Origin: an uncultured Clostridia bacterium
GTDB lineage: Bacteria; Bacillota; Clostridia; TANB77; CAG-508
Length of the DNA: 64,000 bases
Assembly (NCBI GenBank): GCA_934133005.1
Contig: CAKPAI010000001.1
Coordinates: forward strand, 1 to 64,000
Direction: 5' to 3'
Part shown: positions 16,597-25,270 of the stretch, one piece after another
Layout: the number at the start of each line of letters is the position of its first letter
Numbering within the stretch: position 1 is the stretch's first letter
Notes under the pieces: model-generated
Seen by the model: only the letters and a program-made list of their open reading frames with translations
Told to the model about the DNA's origin: nothing
The model's database searches: none
Position numbers and translations under genes: made by a program

Positions 16597-16947
16597 TTAT
16601 GCGTTTAGCATTGTTAATTCTTTTCTTACACTATTCAATATTCTTTCTACTTTTTTATCAGATGAATTATCTGTTATTTTGCTTAATTCTGAAAGAATAT
16701 TTTGAATTTGTTTTTCAGTTTCTAACTGCTTCTTCATAATTCCTAGCTTTTGTTCATATTCCAAAAGCTTTGTTTCTCCCTTCTTTACAATGTCATTAAC
16801 AGCTTGCCTTGTAATATTATTATTTTCAGCAATTTCAGTTAAAGATAAATCTTGATTTGCATAATCGTTTATAACTTCTTTTTGCTTTTCAGTTAAAAGG
16901 TTGCCATATATCTCACAAAGCATACCAAGTTCTATCTTTTTCTCCAT
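16597..16947 (-). CDS. ylxM: YlxM family SRP-associated helix-turn-helix protein
   Basis: The 116-residue UPF0122 protein has a sigma-70 region 4-like HTH: LTEKQKEVINDYANQDLSL and EIAENNNITRQAVNDIV. YlxM is co-encoded with ffh and, in streptococci, modulates SRP GTPase function. AGGAAG precedes the ATG, and it is the first gene of the ylxM-ffh-rpsP-khpA-rimM-trmD-rplS operon behind a near-consensus promoter. Confidence 0.94.
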   Translation of the reverse strand: MEKKIELGMLCEIYGNLLTEKQKEVINDYANQDLSLTEIAENNNITRQAVNDIVKKGETKLLEYEQKLGIMKKQLETEKQIQNILSELSKITDNSSDKKVERILNSVRKELTMLNA

Positions 16948-17010
16948 AAAATTACTTCCTTATTCTCTTTAATAAAACACATAATTAAGCTATTTTTGTA
17001 ATGCTATAAT

Positions 17011-17039
17011 ACTTTACCATATTAAAATCATTTTGTCAA
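17011..17039 (-). promoter_or_regulatory. Vegetative promoter of the ylxM-ffh operon
   Basis: On the minus strand TTGACA (17034-17039) and TAAAGT (17011-17016) are spaced by 17 bases, about 65 bases before the ylxM start. Confidence 0.75.
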
Positions 17040-17215
17040 GCTTTTCTGCTTTATTTAATTATTTTTTTGCATACTCAAGTTGTAACACTACTATTTTTAT
17101 TTTTTTACTGTTTTTTATTGTATTATTTTCTATTTTTTTGTAAAATATTGTAAGAAAATTTTATAAACAGAAAGGAGCTTTCATATAAATTTTTATTATA
17201 TGAATACAACAAAAG

Positions 17216-17626
17216 ATGAGTAAACTAGTAAATTGCTATAAAAACTTGAAAAGCAATGATTCTTCCTCTTTATATTTATTTAAATCTGGGGTATTCTATA
17301 TTTTCCTAGATGAAGATGCAAAAATTATAAGTAATCTTTTACATTTAAAGTTAACAAATCTTAATTCTGAAATACAAAAATGCGGCTTTCCTGCAAATTC
17401 ACTTGAAAAATATTTAGCACTATTAAAACTTATTCCGTACGAAGTAAAAATTATTGATAACACTGATAGCGTTTCTTATACACCAAAGCAATTCTCCATA
17501 AATAAGGAAATCTTAGATTTTCTCTCTGATATTTCCATTCTTAATGTAGAAACACTTTCTGTATCTCAAGCATTTAATTTTCTTTCTAGTATAAAAGAAA
17601 AGGCAAGCAAACTTCTAAATGATTAA
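17216..17626 (+). CDS. Stand-alone MutS domain I-like protein
   Basis: The 136-residue protein aligns with the mismatch-binding domain I of MutS: LYLFKSGVFYIFLDEDAKI corresponds to the FRMGDFYExFxxDAK region, followed by LHLKLT and KCGFPANSLEKYLALL (MutS: CGVPxHAxxxYLxKL). The phenylalanine of the Phe-X-Glu wedge is kept but the glutamate is replaced by isoleucine. MutS clamp and ATPase domains are absent and neither flank encodes them. It may bind DNA distortions or have another role. It is a single-gene unit with a shared bidirectional terminator. Confidence 0.75.
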   Translation: MSKLVNCYKNLKSNDSSSLYLFKSGVFYIFLDEDAKIISNLLHLKLTNLNSEIQKCGFPANSLEKYLALLKLIPYEVKIIDNTDSVSYTPKQFSINKEILDFLSDISILNVETLSVSQAFNFLSSIKEKASKLLND

Positions 17627-17630
17627 AAAT

Positions 17631-17670
17631 AAAACCGAAAACGCTATTTCTAACGTCTCGGTTTTGTTTT
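17631..17670. terminator. Bidirectional terminator between the MutS-I gene and addA
   Basis: AAAACCGA pairs with TCGGTTTT, with inner CG pairs; T-rich flanks on both strands allow use by the two convergent genes. Confidence 0.75.
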
Positions 17671-20600
17671 TATATAAAAATCTCTTTATTTAGATATAAA
17701 CTATAAATCTCTATTTTTTCAACTTTTCTAGAACATGCTTGTTCTAATGCTACTTTATATAGTTCTAATTGTTTCTTGTATTTTTCTACTAGTTTTTGTT
17801 CATTATCCACATAATCCGTTTTGTAATCGACTAAAATTAATTCATCTTTCTCATTTATAAAATACAAATCTATAACACCTTGAACTAAAATCTCTTCATC
17901 TTCGCCAGTAGTTCCATAAATACTGCTTGCTTTAATATTTATATAAAAAGGCTGTTCTTTATGAATCTCTTTTGCATTAGAAAGCTCTAGCCACAAATTA
18001 GATTTTGTATATTCTAATATTTTTTCTTTGTCTATTGCTTTAGCTTCTTCTTCAGAGATAATATTTTTCCTTACTAATTCATCTATTAAAACTTCTAAAT
18101 TATCTTCATTATACTGAACCTTTTCATTCATTTTTTGAATACATAAGTGCATTAATGTTCCTTTTCTCGTATTACTTACCTTTTGGTTCTTTATATTACT
18201 CAAAAATTTAGGGGCTTCTGTAAGTACATTAACATCATTTTTCTCAGCTATCTCAATATCTATTTTTTTAGTCTGTTCATTAATTTCCATTATATTTTGC
18301 ATTTCTTTTATTTTTGTAACAGACGTTTTTGTTGGAAGATTTATAATATCTTTAAATTTATATTGCCATTTTATAATTTCTGCTACTTGTTTTTTATATT
18401 CTACATTTTCCTTTTTATTTAGTTCTGCTCCAAAGTCCTTTTGTATATCCGCTTCTATTTGTTTCTTTACTATCGAATTTTTATTTATTACATCTAGTGA
18501 AAAAATATTTTTTGTATTTTCTACTCCTTCTTTTATATATATAAGCTCCAACCAGTCCAAATAAGTTTTATATTTTCCAACAATATATGAATTTATTTTT
18601 CCTTTACTTTTATAGGCTTCTAGCAGTTTTAATTTTTCCTGCATTTTTTTATTTGCTTCTTTCTGCCTACCTACAATTATTAACTTTTCCTTTGGTCTTG
18701 TTAAAGCAACATATAACACTCGCATTTCCTCAGAAATTACTTCATCCTTTGCTTTTAATCCTAGCGCTTTTTTTGCAAGAGTAGGAAATTCTATTTTTAA
18801 ATCATCATTTATATACTGAGGTCCAAAACCTAAGTCTTGGTCAAGTAGAATTGGTTCATTTAAGTCTTTAAAATTAAATTGTTTTCCAAATCCGCCAAGT
18901 ATTACTACTGGAAATTCTAAGCCTTTACTTTTATGGATTGTCATTATCCTTACTACGTTTTCATTTTCACCAATCAATTTTGCAGCGGAAAGATCTTCAC
19001 TATTAAATTTAATTTTGTCTATAAAGTTTATAAAATTAAATAATCCTTTAAAGCTAGCAGACTCATATTGTTTTGCTCTTTCAAATAACATCTTTAAATT
19101 TTGAAGTCTTATTGCTCCATTGGGCATTAAGCTCACATAGTTCATGTAGCCTGTTTTTACATATATATTCCATATCCACTCATCAAGAGCCATATATTCT
19201 TCATCTTTTCTTAGCTCCTCTAACATATTTAAAAAGTTTTCTACTTTTTTTATTTCTTTACTTTTTTCTAATGCCTCATAAAAATTTGAATTTCTATCCT
19301 TTAATCTTATTTCTAAAAGTTCATTATCTGTAAAATTTCCTATTGGTGAGCGCATAACTGTAACCAGAGGAATATCTTGCATTGGATTATTTATTATTTT
19401 TAACAATGCCATAATTGTTTCAATTTCTGTAGACTGTAAATACTCTCCAGAGTTCTCACTATAAACTGGTATTCCAAAGTCTGACAGTTCTTTTTCATAA
19501 ATCCCAGCTGTTCCTGATGTACTTCTAAGAAGTATTGCAATATCCCTATACATTATATCTCTTGTAGAACCATCTTTATTACTAACTTCAAACTTACTTT
19601 CCATAAGTTCTTTTATTTTTTGTGCAACAAATCTAGCTTCTAATACAACATCTTCTGGTTTGTCATCACTTTCTTCTGTTACTTCTTCTTCGTTTTTCCA
19701 TGCAGAAACTTCTTCTTCTGAAGTTTCTATTACATAAGCTTCTGTTATTAAATTTTGTTCTATTTCAGGATAATTGGCACCTAAGTTTAGATATTCTTCT
19801 ATATCGTAATTTATTTCGCCTAATTCTTCGCTCATTAAATTTTCAAATACTAAATTTGTAAAATCCAAAATATTTCTTCTGCTTCTAAAATTTTTAAATA
19901 ACTTTATCTTCCTATCTTCTTTTTCATTTGGATCTAATAAATAAGTATTATATTTTTCTAAAAATAATTGTGGTCTTGCTTGTCTAAACTTATAAATACT
20001 TTGTTTTACGTCTCCTACCATAAAAATATTGTTGCCTGTAGAAATACTCGTTAAAATGTATTCTTGTACTAAATTACTATCTTGATATTCATCAATTGCT
20101 ATTTCTTCAAATTTTTCCTCATATTTTTTTGCAACTTCCGTTTTAATTATGTTTCCATTTTCATCTTTTTTTACTAATATATTTAATGCTAAATGTTCCA
20201 TATCATTAAAGTCCATAATGTTTTTTTCTCTTTTGGCATCATAGAACTTTTTCGAAAATTCTAATATTAGATTTTTTAATTTCTCTAATATATCGTGCAT
20301 ATATAATATCTCTTCATTTGCTTCTTTTGAATCAGTTATAAGAAGGCTTTTTATTTTCTTTATTTCTTCTTTTACTGAATTCCTTATTTCTTTTGCTTCA
20401 TCCTTATATTCATTTGTTATTTTTTTATCAGCCGGCCATGTTTTAAAGTTTAAAGCTCCAAGTTTTTCACATGCTTTGTTCCAATCGGAAAGACTATTTT
20501 TTACCTCACAAATTCCTGCAATATCCATACTTAAAATGTTACTATATTTATCCATATCTTGAAAAATGTCAATTTTATTTTTTATATTCTTTAATTTTAA

Positions 20601-21282
20601 TATTCCGTTTTCTAAGTTTTCATTCACCTTTGAAATGATAAATTTTCCCCATTGCGTCTCAGAAAAATTTTCATTTCTGTCCACTTTCAACTTAGCAATA
20701 CTTTCTTCTAGCCAATCTTCAGGGAATGGAGACGCTTGAATATATGAATATATTTTTAATATCAAATCTTTTAATTCTTCATCTTTATTATAATGAGTAT
20801 ATGTGTTTATTAAACTAATAAAATCTGCGTCTTCTGAAACATACTTCTCCTCAAATAAATCATCTAGTATTTCCTGTTTTAAAAGTAATATTTCTGTTCC
20901 ATCAGCAACTCTTGCATTTGCAGAAACATCAATTTCAAAAAAATTATTTCTTATTACATCTAAACAAAAAGAATCTATAGTACATATATTTGATTTATTT
21001 AAAAGAACAATCTGTCTTTGTAAATTTTCATCTTCTGGATTTTCTTCAAGTTTTTTATATATTGCATCTAAAATTCTTTCTCTCATTTCACTTGCTGCAC
21101 TACTTGTAAATGTTACGACTAAAATTTTATCAATGTCTACCTTGTCATATATTATTTTTTCAATTATTCTTTCTACTAAAACAGCTGTTTTTCCGGCTTC
21201 CCGCTGCCGCTGCAACTAATATATTAGAACCTTTTTTAGTTATTGCATTTTGCTGCTCATCTGTCCATTTTACCTTTGACAT
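17670..21282 (-). CDS. addA: ATP-dependent helicase/nuclease AddA, needs +1 shift at CGG codon 30
   Basis: AddA is the helicase-nuclease subunit of the RecBCD-like AddAB complex. With one +1 shift the product is 1203 residues: MSKVKWTDEQQNAIT, Walker A AAAAGSGKTAVLVERI, VVTFTSSAASEMRERI, the UvrD-like motifs ITIDSFC-like TIDSFCLDVIRNN, IAIDEYQDSN, VGDVKQSIYKFRQA, VRIMTIHKSKGLEFPVV, RVLYVALTRPKEKL, and the C-terminal nuclease motif LVDYKTDYV. The zero frame reads AGC CGG AAA at the Walker A glycine and stops after 40 codons; skipping the C of CGG gives AGC GGA AAA ACA (SGKT). ATG 21282 follows GGAAGG by 8 bases. addB is not adjacent. Either programmed recoding, recent mutation or sequence error. 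Confidence 0.9.
21193..21195 (-). other. Frameshift site 1: in-frame CGG in the addA Walker A motif
   Basis: Zero-frame codon 30 of addA is CGG (21195-21193), context AGC CGG AAA. Omitting C21195 continues as GGA AAA ACA, restoring GSGKT. The shift position is fixed to this codon by the invariant motif. Confidence 0.85.
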
Positions 21283-21383
21283 TTTCATTTCCTTCCTACA
21301 ATTTTTTTCAAGTATATATTATTTTTTTAATATTATCAATAAATTTCTTCAATTTGTTCATACTACTAAAAAGGAGGATAATT

Positions 21384-21821
21384 ATGAAAGACGAAAATAT
21401 AAATCTTACAATTTTAAATGAAATTAATAAAGCCGCAAAAACTGGAATGGATTCAATTTCTTACTTATTAAAAAAAGTGGGAGATAAAGAAATGCGTGAA
21501 AATTTAACTTTTCAATACTCGGAATATGGAAAAGTAGTAGACAAAGTAAACACAGAATTCGAAAAGTATGGTGAAATTCCTGATGAGCAACCGCTTACTA
21601 CTAAAATGATGGGATGGACAGGTACACAACTTAATACTATATCAGACAAAAGTAATTCTCATATTGCCGAAATAATGATTCAAGGTGGAGATATGGGAAT
21701 TATTGAATGTCAAAAATTGTTAAATCATAATCCTAAGGCAGATGAAACTGTTAAAAGTATTTTAAACAATTTTATGACAATGCAAAAAAATAATATTGAA
21801 AAAATGAAAACTTTTTTATAA
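21384..21821 (+). CDS. Predicted helical-bundle (ferritin-like) protein of unknown function
   Basis: The 145-residue protein is almost entirely helical: TILNEINKAAKTGMDSISYLL, MRENLTFQYSEYGKVVDKV, TQLNTISDKSNSHIAEIMI, GIIECQKLLNH and a final NFMTMQKNNIEKMKTFL. The layout resembles DUF2383/ferritin-like four-helix proteins common in Clostridia, but di-iron ligands are not obvious. A strong AAAGGAGG lies upstream of the ATG. It is monocistronic and ends at a shared bidirectional terminator. Confidence 0.75.
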   Translation: MKDENINLTILNEINKAAKTGMDSISYLLKKVGDKEMRENLTFQYSEYGKVVDKVNTEFEKYGEIPDEQPLTTKMMGWTGTQLNTISDKSNSHIAEIMIQGGDMGIIECQKLLNHNPKADETVKSILNNFMTMQKNNIEKMKTFL

Positions 21822-21826
21822 AAATT

Positions 21827-21865
21827 CAAACCGCCGGTCACAACGTGACCAGCGGTTTGTTGTTG
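21827..21865. terminator. Bidirectional GC-rich terminator
   Basis: CAAACCGC pairs with GCGGTTTG around an inner CGGTCAC/GTGACC stem; T-rich sequence follows on both strands. It serves the helical-bundle gene and the convergent transglutaminase-like orphan. Confidence 0.88.
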
Positions 21866-21876
21866 CTTAATTTTTT

Positions 21877-22617
21877 TTAGAATTCATACTCAAACTCGTC
21901 ATAAGTCCAGCAATCATTCTCTCTAGCCCAACTAAATAGGCCTGGTTCTATGCTCCGCATGAATATTTCAAAGTCAGCATACTTTGAAATTTCCTCATAG
22001 CTAAATGTCACATAATGCTTTACTTTTAACATTCTATAAAACTCATCTGTTTTATACTGCAATATAGTATTGGTGTCAAAAGACCAGCCATTTTGATTAT
22101 ATATCACGTGAGCTGTATAGCTTTCCAGATAATTCGCATCAGAATTGTCAATTGCTATAATTTCAATTTCACCTTTTTCTAGCGTTCTGCAAAGATCAAA
22201 ACATACTTCGTAACAAGCCCCCATACAAGTTTGTTCTTCAATTGCTTTGTACAATTGAAAATTCTGTTTTTTTAGTGTTCTAAAATCTTTTATTTTTATA
22301 GCCTTTCCCCTTTTGGTAAATAACTGAAAATATATTCTGTTTGCTATTTTTTCTATTATTTTTCCTATCTTCTCCTTCTGGCTCATAATAATAAAAATAT
22401 ATGCCATACCATATATAACAATTGAGTAGAATTCTACTTTTATTATGGTAAGTTCGTTTGTACTTCTAATGTTTTTGATTCCTTCTATTCCTAAAAAGAT
22501 TAAGATCATCTCAGGCATTAATGAATATAAAGAAAATACTAATGTTGCTAAAATCATTGCAACATGCTTAGCTTTCTCCATTACTTCATCACAATCATCA
22601 AACCGCTTAAACAACAT
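21877..22617 (-). CDS. Orphan membrane-anchored protein with transglutaminase-like Cys-His-Asp pattern
   Basis: The 246-residue protein has two membrane segments (about 16-48 and 58-78) and a soluble C-terminal part. There Cys135 (GACYEVC), His170 (SYTAHVIYN) and Asp181 (NGWSFDTN) are spaced as in the papain-like/transglutaminase-like catalytic triad; further cysteines lie at 131, 139 and 143. Fold and activity are inferred. A near-consensus promoter and GC-rich terminator make it a self-contained unit. Base composition is richer in GC than neighbours and it has two in-frame CGG codons (5 and 221). If CGG forces +1 shifting in this host, translation would abort after about 11 codons. Confidence 0.65.
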   Translation of the reverse strand: MLFKRFDDCDEVMEKAKHVAMILATLVFSLYSLMPEMILIFLGIEGIKNIRSTNELTIIKVEFYSIVIYGMAYIFIIMSQKEKIGKIIEKIANRIYFQLFTKRGKAIKIKDFRTLKKQNFQLYKAIEEQTCMGACYEVCFDLCRTLEKGEIEIIAIDNSDANYLESYTAHVIYNQNGWSFDTNTILQYKTDEFYRMLKVKHYVTFSYEEISKYADFEIFMRSIEPGLFSWARENDCWTYDEFEYEF

Positions 22618-22662
22618 ACTTCTTTCAACCTTTCTATTTTTATAGAGTTTTGAACCTGCAAT

Positions 22663-22691
22663 ATTCTATCATTTTTTTATTTTTATGTCAA
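22663..22691 (-). promoter_or_regulatory. Near-consensus vegetative promoter of the transglutaminase-like orphan
   Basis: TTGACA (22686-22691) and TAGAAT (22663-22668) on the minus strand with a 17-base spacer, about 45 bases before the start. Confidence 0.8.
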
Positions 22692-22763
22692 CGCATTGTT
22701 CTTTTTTTCAAAAAATCCTTTATTTCCTGGCTTTTTTATGGTATAATAAATATGGATTTTTTT

Positions 22764-22790
22764 AGAAAGGATGTTAGTTTTTTCTAACAT
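22764..22790 (+). promoter_or_regulatory. Shine-Dalgarno plus hairpin before nfeD
   Basis: AGAAAGG (22764-22770) is directly followed by a perfect 7-bp hairpin (ATGTTAG/CTAACAT, 771-790) and then exactly 12 bases before the ATG. The arrangement duplicates that of yrzB. Confidence 0.5.
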
Positions 22791-22802
22791 AGTATAGATA
22801 TT

Positions 22803-23228
22803 ATGGCATCTTGGCAAATTTGGTTAATAATCGCAGGAATTTGTTTTGTAATTGAAATTGCAACTGTTGGCTTTTTAGTATTTTGGTTTGCAATAGCAGC
22901 TCTGATTACTTGCATTCTTAGTTTGTTTATTAAAAATATAATAGCTCAATTTGTAATTTTTATTATACTTTCAATATTGCTATTATTTTTAACTAAACCT
23001 TTTGCCAAAAAAATCACCAAATGTGATAATACTACAACAAATATAAATAGAATCATTGGAAAAACTGGAATAGTTACTAAATCCATTGAAAGTAATAAAT
23101 GCGGTCAAGTAAAAGTAGAAAGTGACATTTGGACAGCTATATCAAATATAGATATTCCTGCTGGTTCTAATGTTCAAATAGATAAAGTTGATGGTGTAAA
23201 ACTTGTTGTTTCACCCACACAAAAATAA
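22803..23228 (+). CDS. nfeD: NfeD-family membrane protein (short form)
   Basis: The 141-residue protein has three hydrophobic segments (IWLIIAGICFVIEIATVGFL, IAALITCILSLFI, FVIFIILSILLLFLT) followed by a small OB-fold domain (about 75-141: IIGKTGIVTKSIES, GQVKVESDIWTAIS, IPAGSNVQIDKVDGVKLVV). Short NfeD proteins partner SPFH proteins in membrane microdomains. The SPFH gene follows after 47 bases, supporting the pairing. Confidence 0.9.
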   Translation: MASWQIWLIIAGICFVIEIATVGFLVFWFAIAALITCILSLFIKNIIAQFVIFIILSILLLFLTKPFAKKITKCDNTTTNINRIIGKTGIVTKSIESNKCGQVKVESDIWTAISNIDIPAGSNVQIDKVDGVKLVVSPTQK

Positions 23229-23275
23229 GCTTTTAATATTACATATTATACCACAAAATAAAGGAGGATAAAATT

Positions 23276-24187
23276 ATGGTATACTTTTTAGCTGCAATAC
23301 TTGTTATAATTTTAGTTATTGCAATCAAATCAATCAAAGTTGTAAGACAATCTGAAGTTTATATTATTGAAAGATTAGGTAAATTTCATAAAATAGCAGA
23401 TGCAGGTCTTACAATTATAATTCCTTTTGTTGACAGAGTTAGAAGCGTTGTTAGTTTAAAACAACAAACAATGGATGTTCCACCTCAAGGAGTTATCACT
23501 AAAGATAATGTTACAATTACAATAGATACAGTTGTATTCTACAAAGTTACAGATCCAGCAAAAGCTGTATATGAAATTCAAAGCTTAAAAAAAGGTATTG
23601 AATACCTAGCAATTACTACAATTCGTGATATAGTTGGTAAAATGGATTTAGATGCAACATTCAGTTCTAGAGATTTAATTAATGAACAATTAAGAGCAAT
23701 CTTAGACGAAGCTACAGACCAATGGGGCTGTAAAATTGACAGAGTTGAAATTAAAGACATTACTCCACCTGCTGACATTAGAGACGCAATGGAAAAGCAA
23801 ATGAATGCAGAAAGAAATAAAAGAGCTCAAATTCTACAAGCTGAAGGAGAAAGACAAGCTGCTATTACTTTAGCACAAGGTAAAAAAGAAGCTGCTATTC
23901 TTGAAGCAGAAGCCGAAAAAGAATCTAAAATTAGAAGAGCCGATGGTGAGGCTGAAGCTATAAAGAAAGTTGCTGAAGCAAAAGCTGACGAGGTAAAACT
24001 TGTTTATGAAGCTATGATGAAAGCAAAACCAAATGACACTTTAGTTCAATTAAAATCTTTAGAAGCTCTACAAGATATTGCAAATGGTGAAGCAAACAAA
24101 GTATTTATTCCATTTGATGCAACAAATGCACTAGCTGGTCTTGGAGCAGTAAAAGAAATCATTAAAGATGAAAAAGAAAGTAAATAA
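23276..24187 (+). CDS. SPFH/band 7 (stomatin-like) protein
   Basis: The 303-residue protein has an N-terminal membrane anchor (AAILVIILVIAIKSI), a band 7 domain (RQSEVYIIERLGKFH, MDVPPQGVITKDNV, ITTIRDIVGKMDLD, GCKIDRVEIKDITPP) and a long coiled-coil Ala/Glu/Lys-rich segment (about 175-245). Stomatin/prohibitin relatives form oligomeric rings in membrane microdomains and influence protease and membrane-protein function. AAAGGAGG precedes the ATG; it forms an operon with nfeD. Confidence 0.93.
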   Translation: MVYFLAAILVIILVIAIKSIKVVRQSEVYIIERLGKFHKIADAGLTIIIPFVDRVRSVVSLKQQTMDVPPQGVITKDNVTITIDTVVFYKVTDPAKAVYEIQSLKKGIEYLAITTIRDIVGKMDLDATFSSRDLINEQLRAILDEATDQWGCKIDRVEIKDITPPADIRDAMEKQMNAERNKRAQILQAEGERQAAITLAQGKKEAAILEAEAEKESKIRRADGEAEAIKKVAEAKADEVKLVYEAMMKAKPNDTLVQLKSLEALQDIANGEANKVFIPFDATNALAGLGAVKEIIKDEKESK

Positions 24188-24207
24188 AAAATTTACATAT
24201 AAATACA

Positions 24208-24240
24208 TGAAGAAGGCTTTTAATTAAGCCTTCTTTTATT
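24208..24240 (+). terminator. Terminator of the nfeD-SPFH operon
   Basis: AAGAAGGCTT pairs with AAGCCTTCTT around a 6-base loop and runs into TTTTATT on the plus strand. Confidence 0.88.
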
Positions 24241-24267
24241 ATACTCTTTATCCTAATTCCAAAAAGA

Positions 24268-25255
24268 TTACTCCATTTCAAAACAATCTCCGCAATTTAA
24301 TTTTTTTGCCTTTTTAAATTGTTCTTTATTCTTTTTAGTTATGATTATTTCTTTGTTTTCTTCTGTATCACATACTTTTAAGGTTATTTTTCCAGGTTCA
24401 ATTTTAGGATGTCTTAGAATTCTATTTGTTGGAATATTCATTTTATTTTTTGAAATTACTATATATGAAAACTTTTCATCTTCATAAGGAGCACTTCCAT
24501 CTTTTAAAATTTTATGTATTTTAGTTCTTGCAACTCTTACTGAAAAAGCACACCAGTCTCCCTCTTTCACATTACATTTTTGCATATGTGTACATGGAGC
24601 TATAATATTTGCTTTTCTTTTTATAAAATATTCTCTAATACTTTTTATTTCATCAAATCCTTCAGGAGTTCCCGGTTCAATTATAACAAGAATTTTATTA
24701 GTGCTATTATATAATTTTTCTAACACTTTTTCTCTATTTTCAAAGTTTATTTCATTTAGTACATAATCACATAATACTAAATCTGCATTTTGATTTATTT
24801 CATCATTTATAATATTTTTAGTTAGCCACTTTGCTTCTTTTAAATTCTTTGATTCTGCATTTTGCATAAATTTTCTTCCGAACTTGCTTCATATATTCTT
24901 CATTTTCGATGCATGTTACTTCTTCTAGATTAAAAAGACTACTTGCTACCCAACTTCCGCTTCCAGTACCAGCTCCAACATCTAAAAGAGATTTTAAGTT
25001 TTCCTCATTATTAGTAGTAAGTATTTCTTTTACATGTTGCAAAACATTATAAACAGACGCATATGTTGCAGGCATTCTACTTGCACTATATGCTATACTA
25101 TCAATTTTACTTGTTATTAATCTATTATTTACTTTGTTTTTTGTTTTATCTCTATATTTCTCGCTAATTTCTTTTGCTGATTTTTGCAAGTCTTTAATAG
25201 AAATGTTTGATAATTCTTGTTCTATTTTTTCCTTTAATTCTATTGGTAATTCCAA
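24268..25255 (-). CDS. Rsm22-family ribosomal small-subunit methyltransferase, needs +1 shift at CGG codon 126
   Basis: With one +1 shift the product is 328 residues. The N-terminal part has NRLITSKIDSIAYSASRMPA and the SAM motif SLLDVGAGTGSGSW; the second part has ADLVLCDYVLNEI, ILVIIEPGTPEGF, the cysteine motif CTHMQKC...DWCAFSVR, APYEDEKFSYIVIS and a final CGDC. These are Rsm22/METTL17 hallmarks, a family linked to small-subunit assembly whose cysteines bind metal or an Fe-S cluster in studied homologues. Zero frame reads GTT CGG AAG and stops 20 codons later; skipping C gives GTT GGA AGA AAA TTT ATG. The TTG start follows AAGGAG by 9 bases. Confidence 0.85.
24878..24880 (-). other. Frameshift site 2: in-frame CGG in rsm22-type gene
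   Basis: Zero-frame codon 126 is CGG (24880-24878), context GTT CGG AAG. Omitting C24880 continues as GGA AGA AAA TTT ATG. The exact shift codon is less tightly constrained by conservation than at the other two sites, but CGG is the only rare codon in the overlap. Confidence 0.75.
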
Positions 25256-25270
25256 TACATATTTCTCCTT

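Noticed and set aside
17670..21215. A shortened addA starting at TTG 21215
   Set aside because: It would begin MQRQREAGKTA, lose the Q motif and break Walker A; the true start and N-terminus are encoded upstream in another frame.
24268..24867. Two separate genes in the rsm22 region
   Set aside because: The second part has no ribosome binding site and each part holds only half of one Rsm22-type enzyme.
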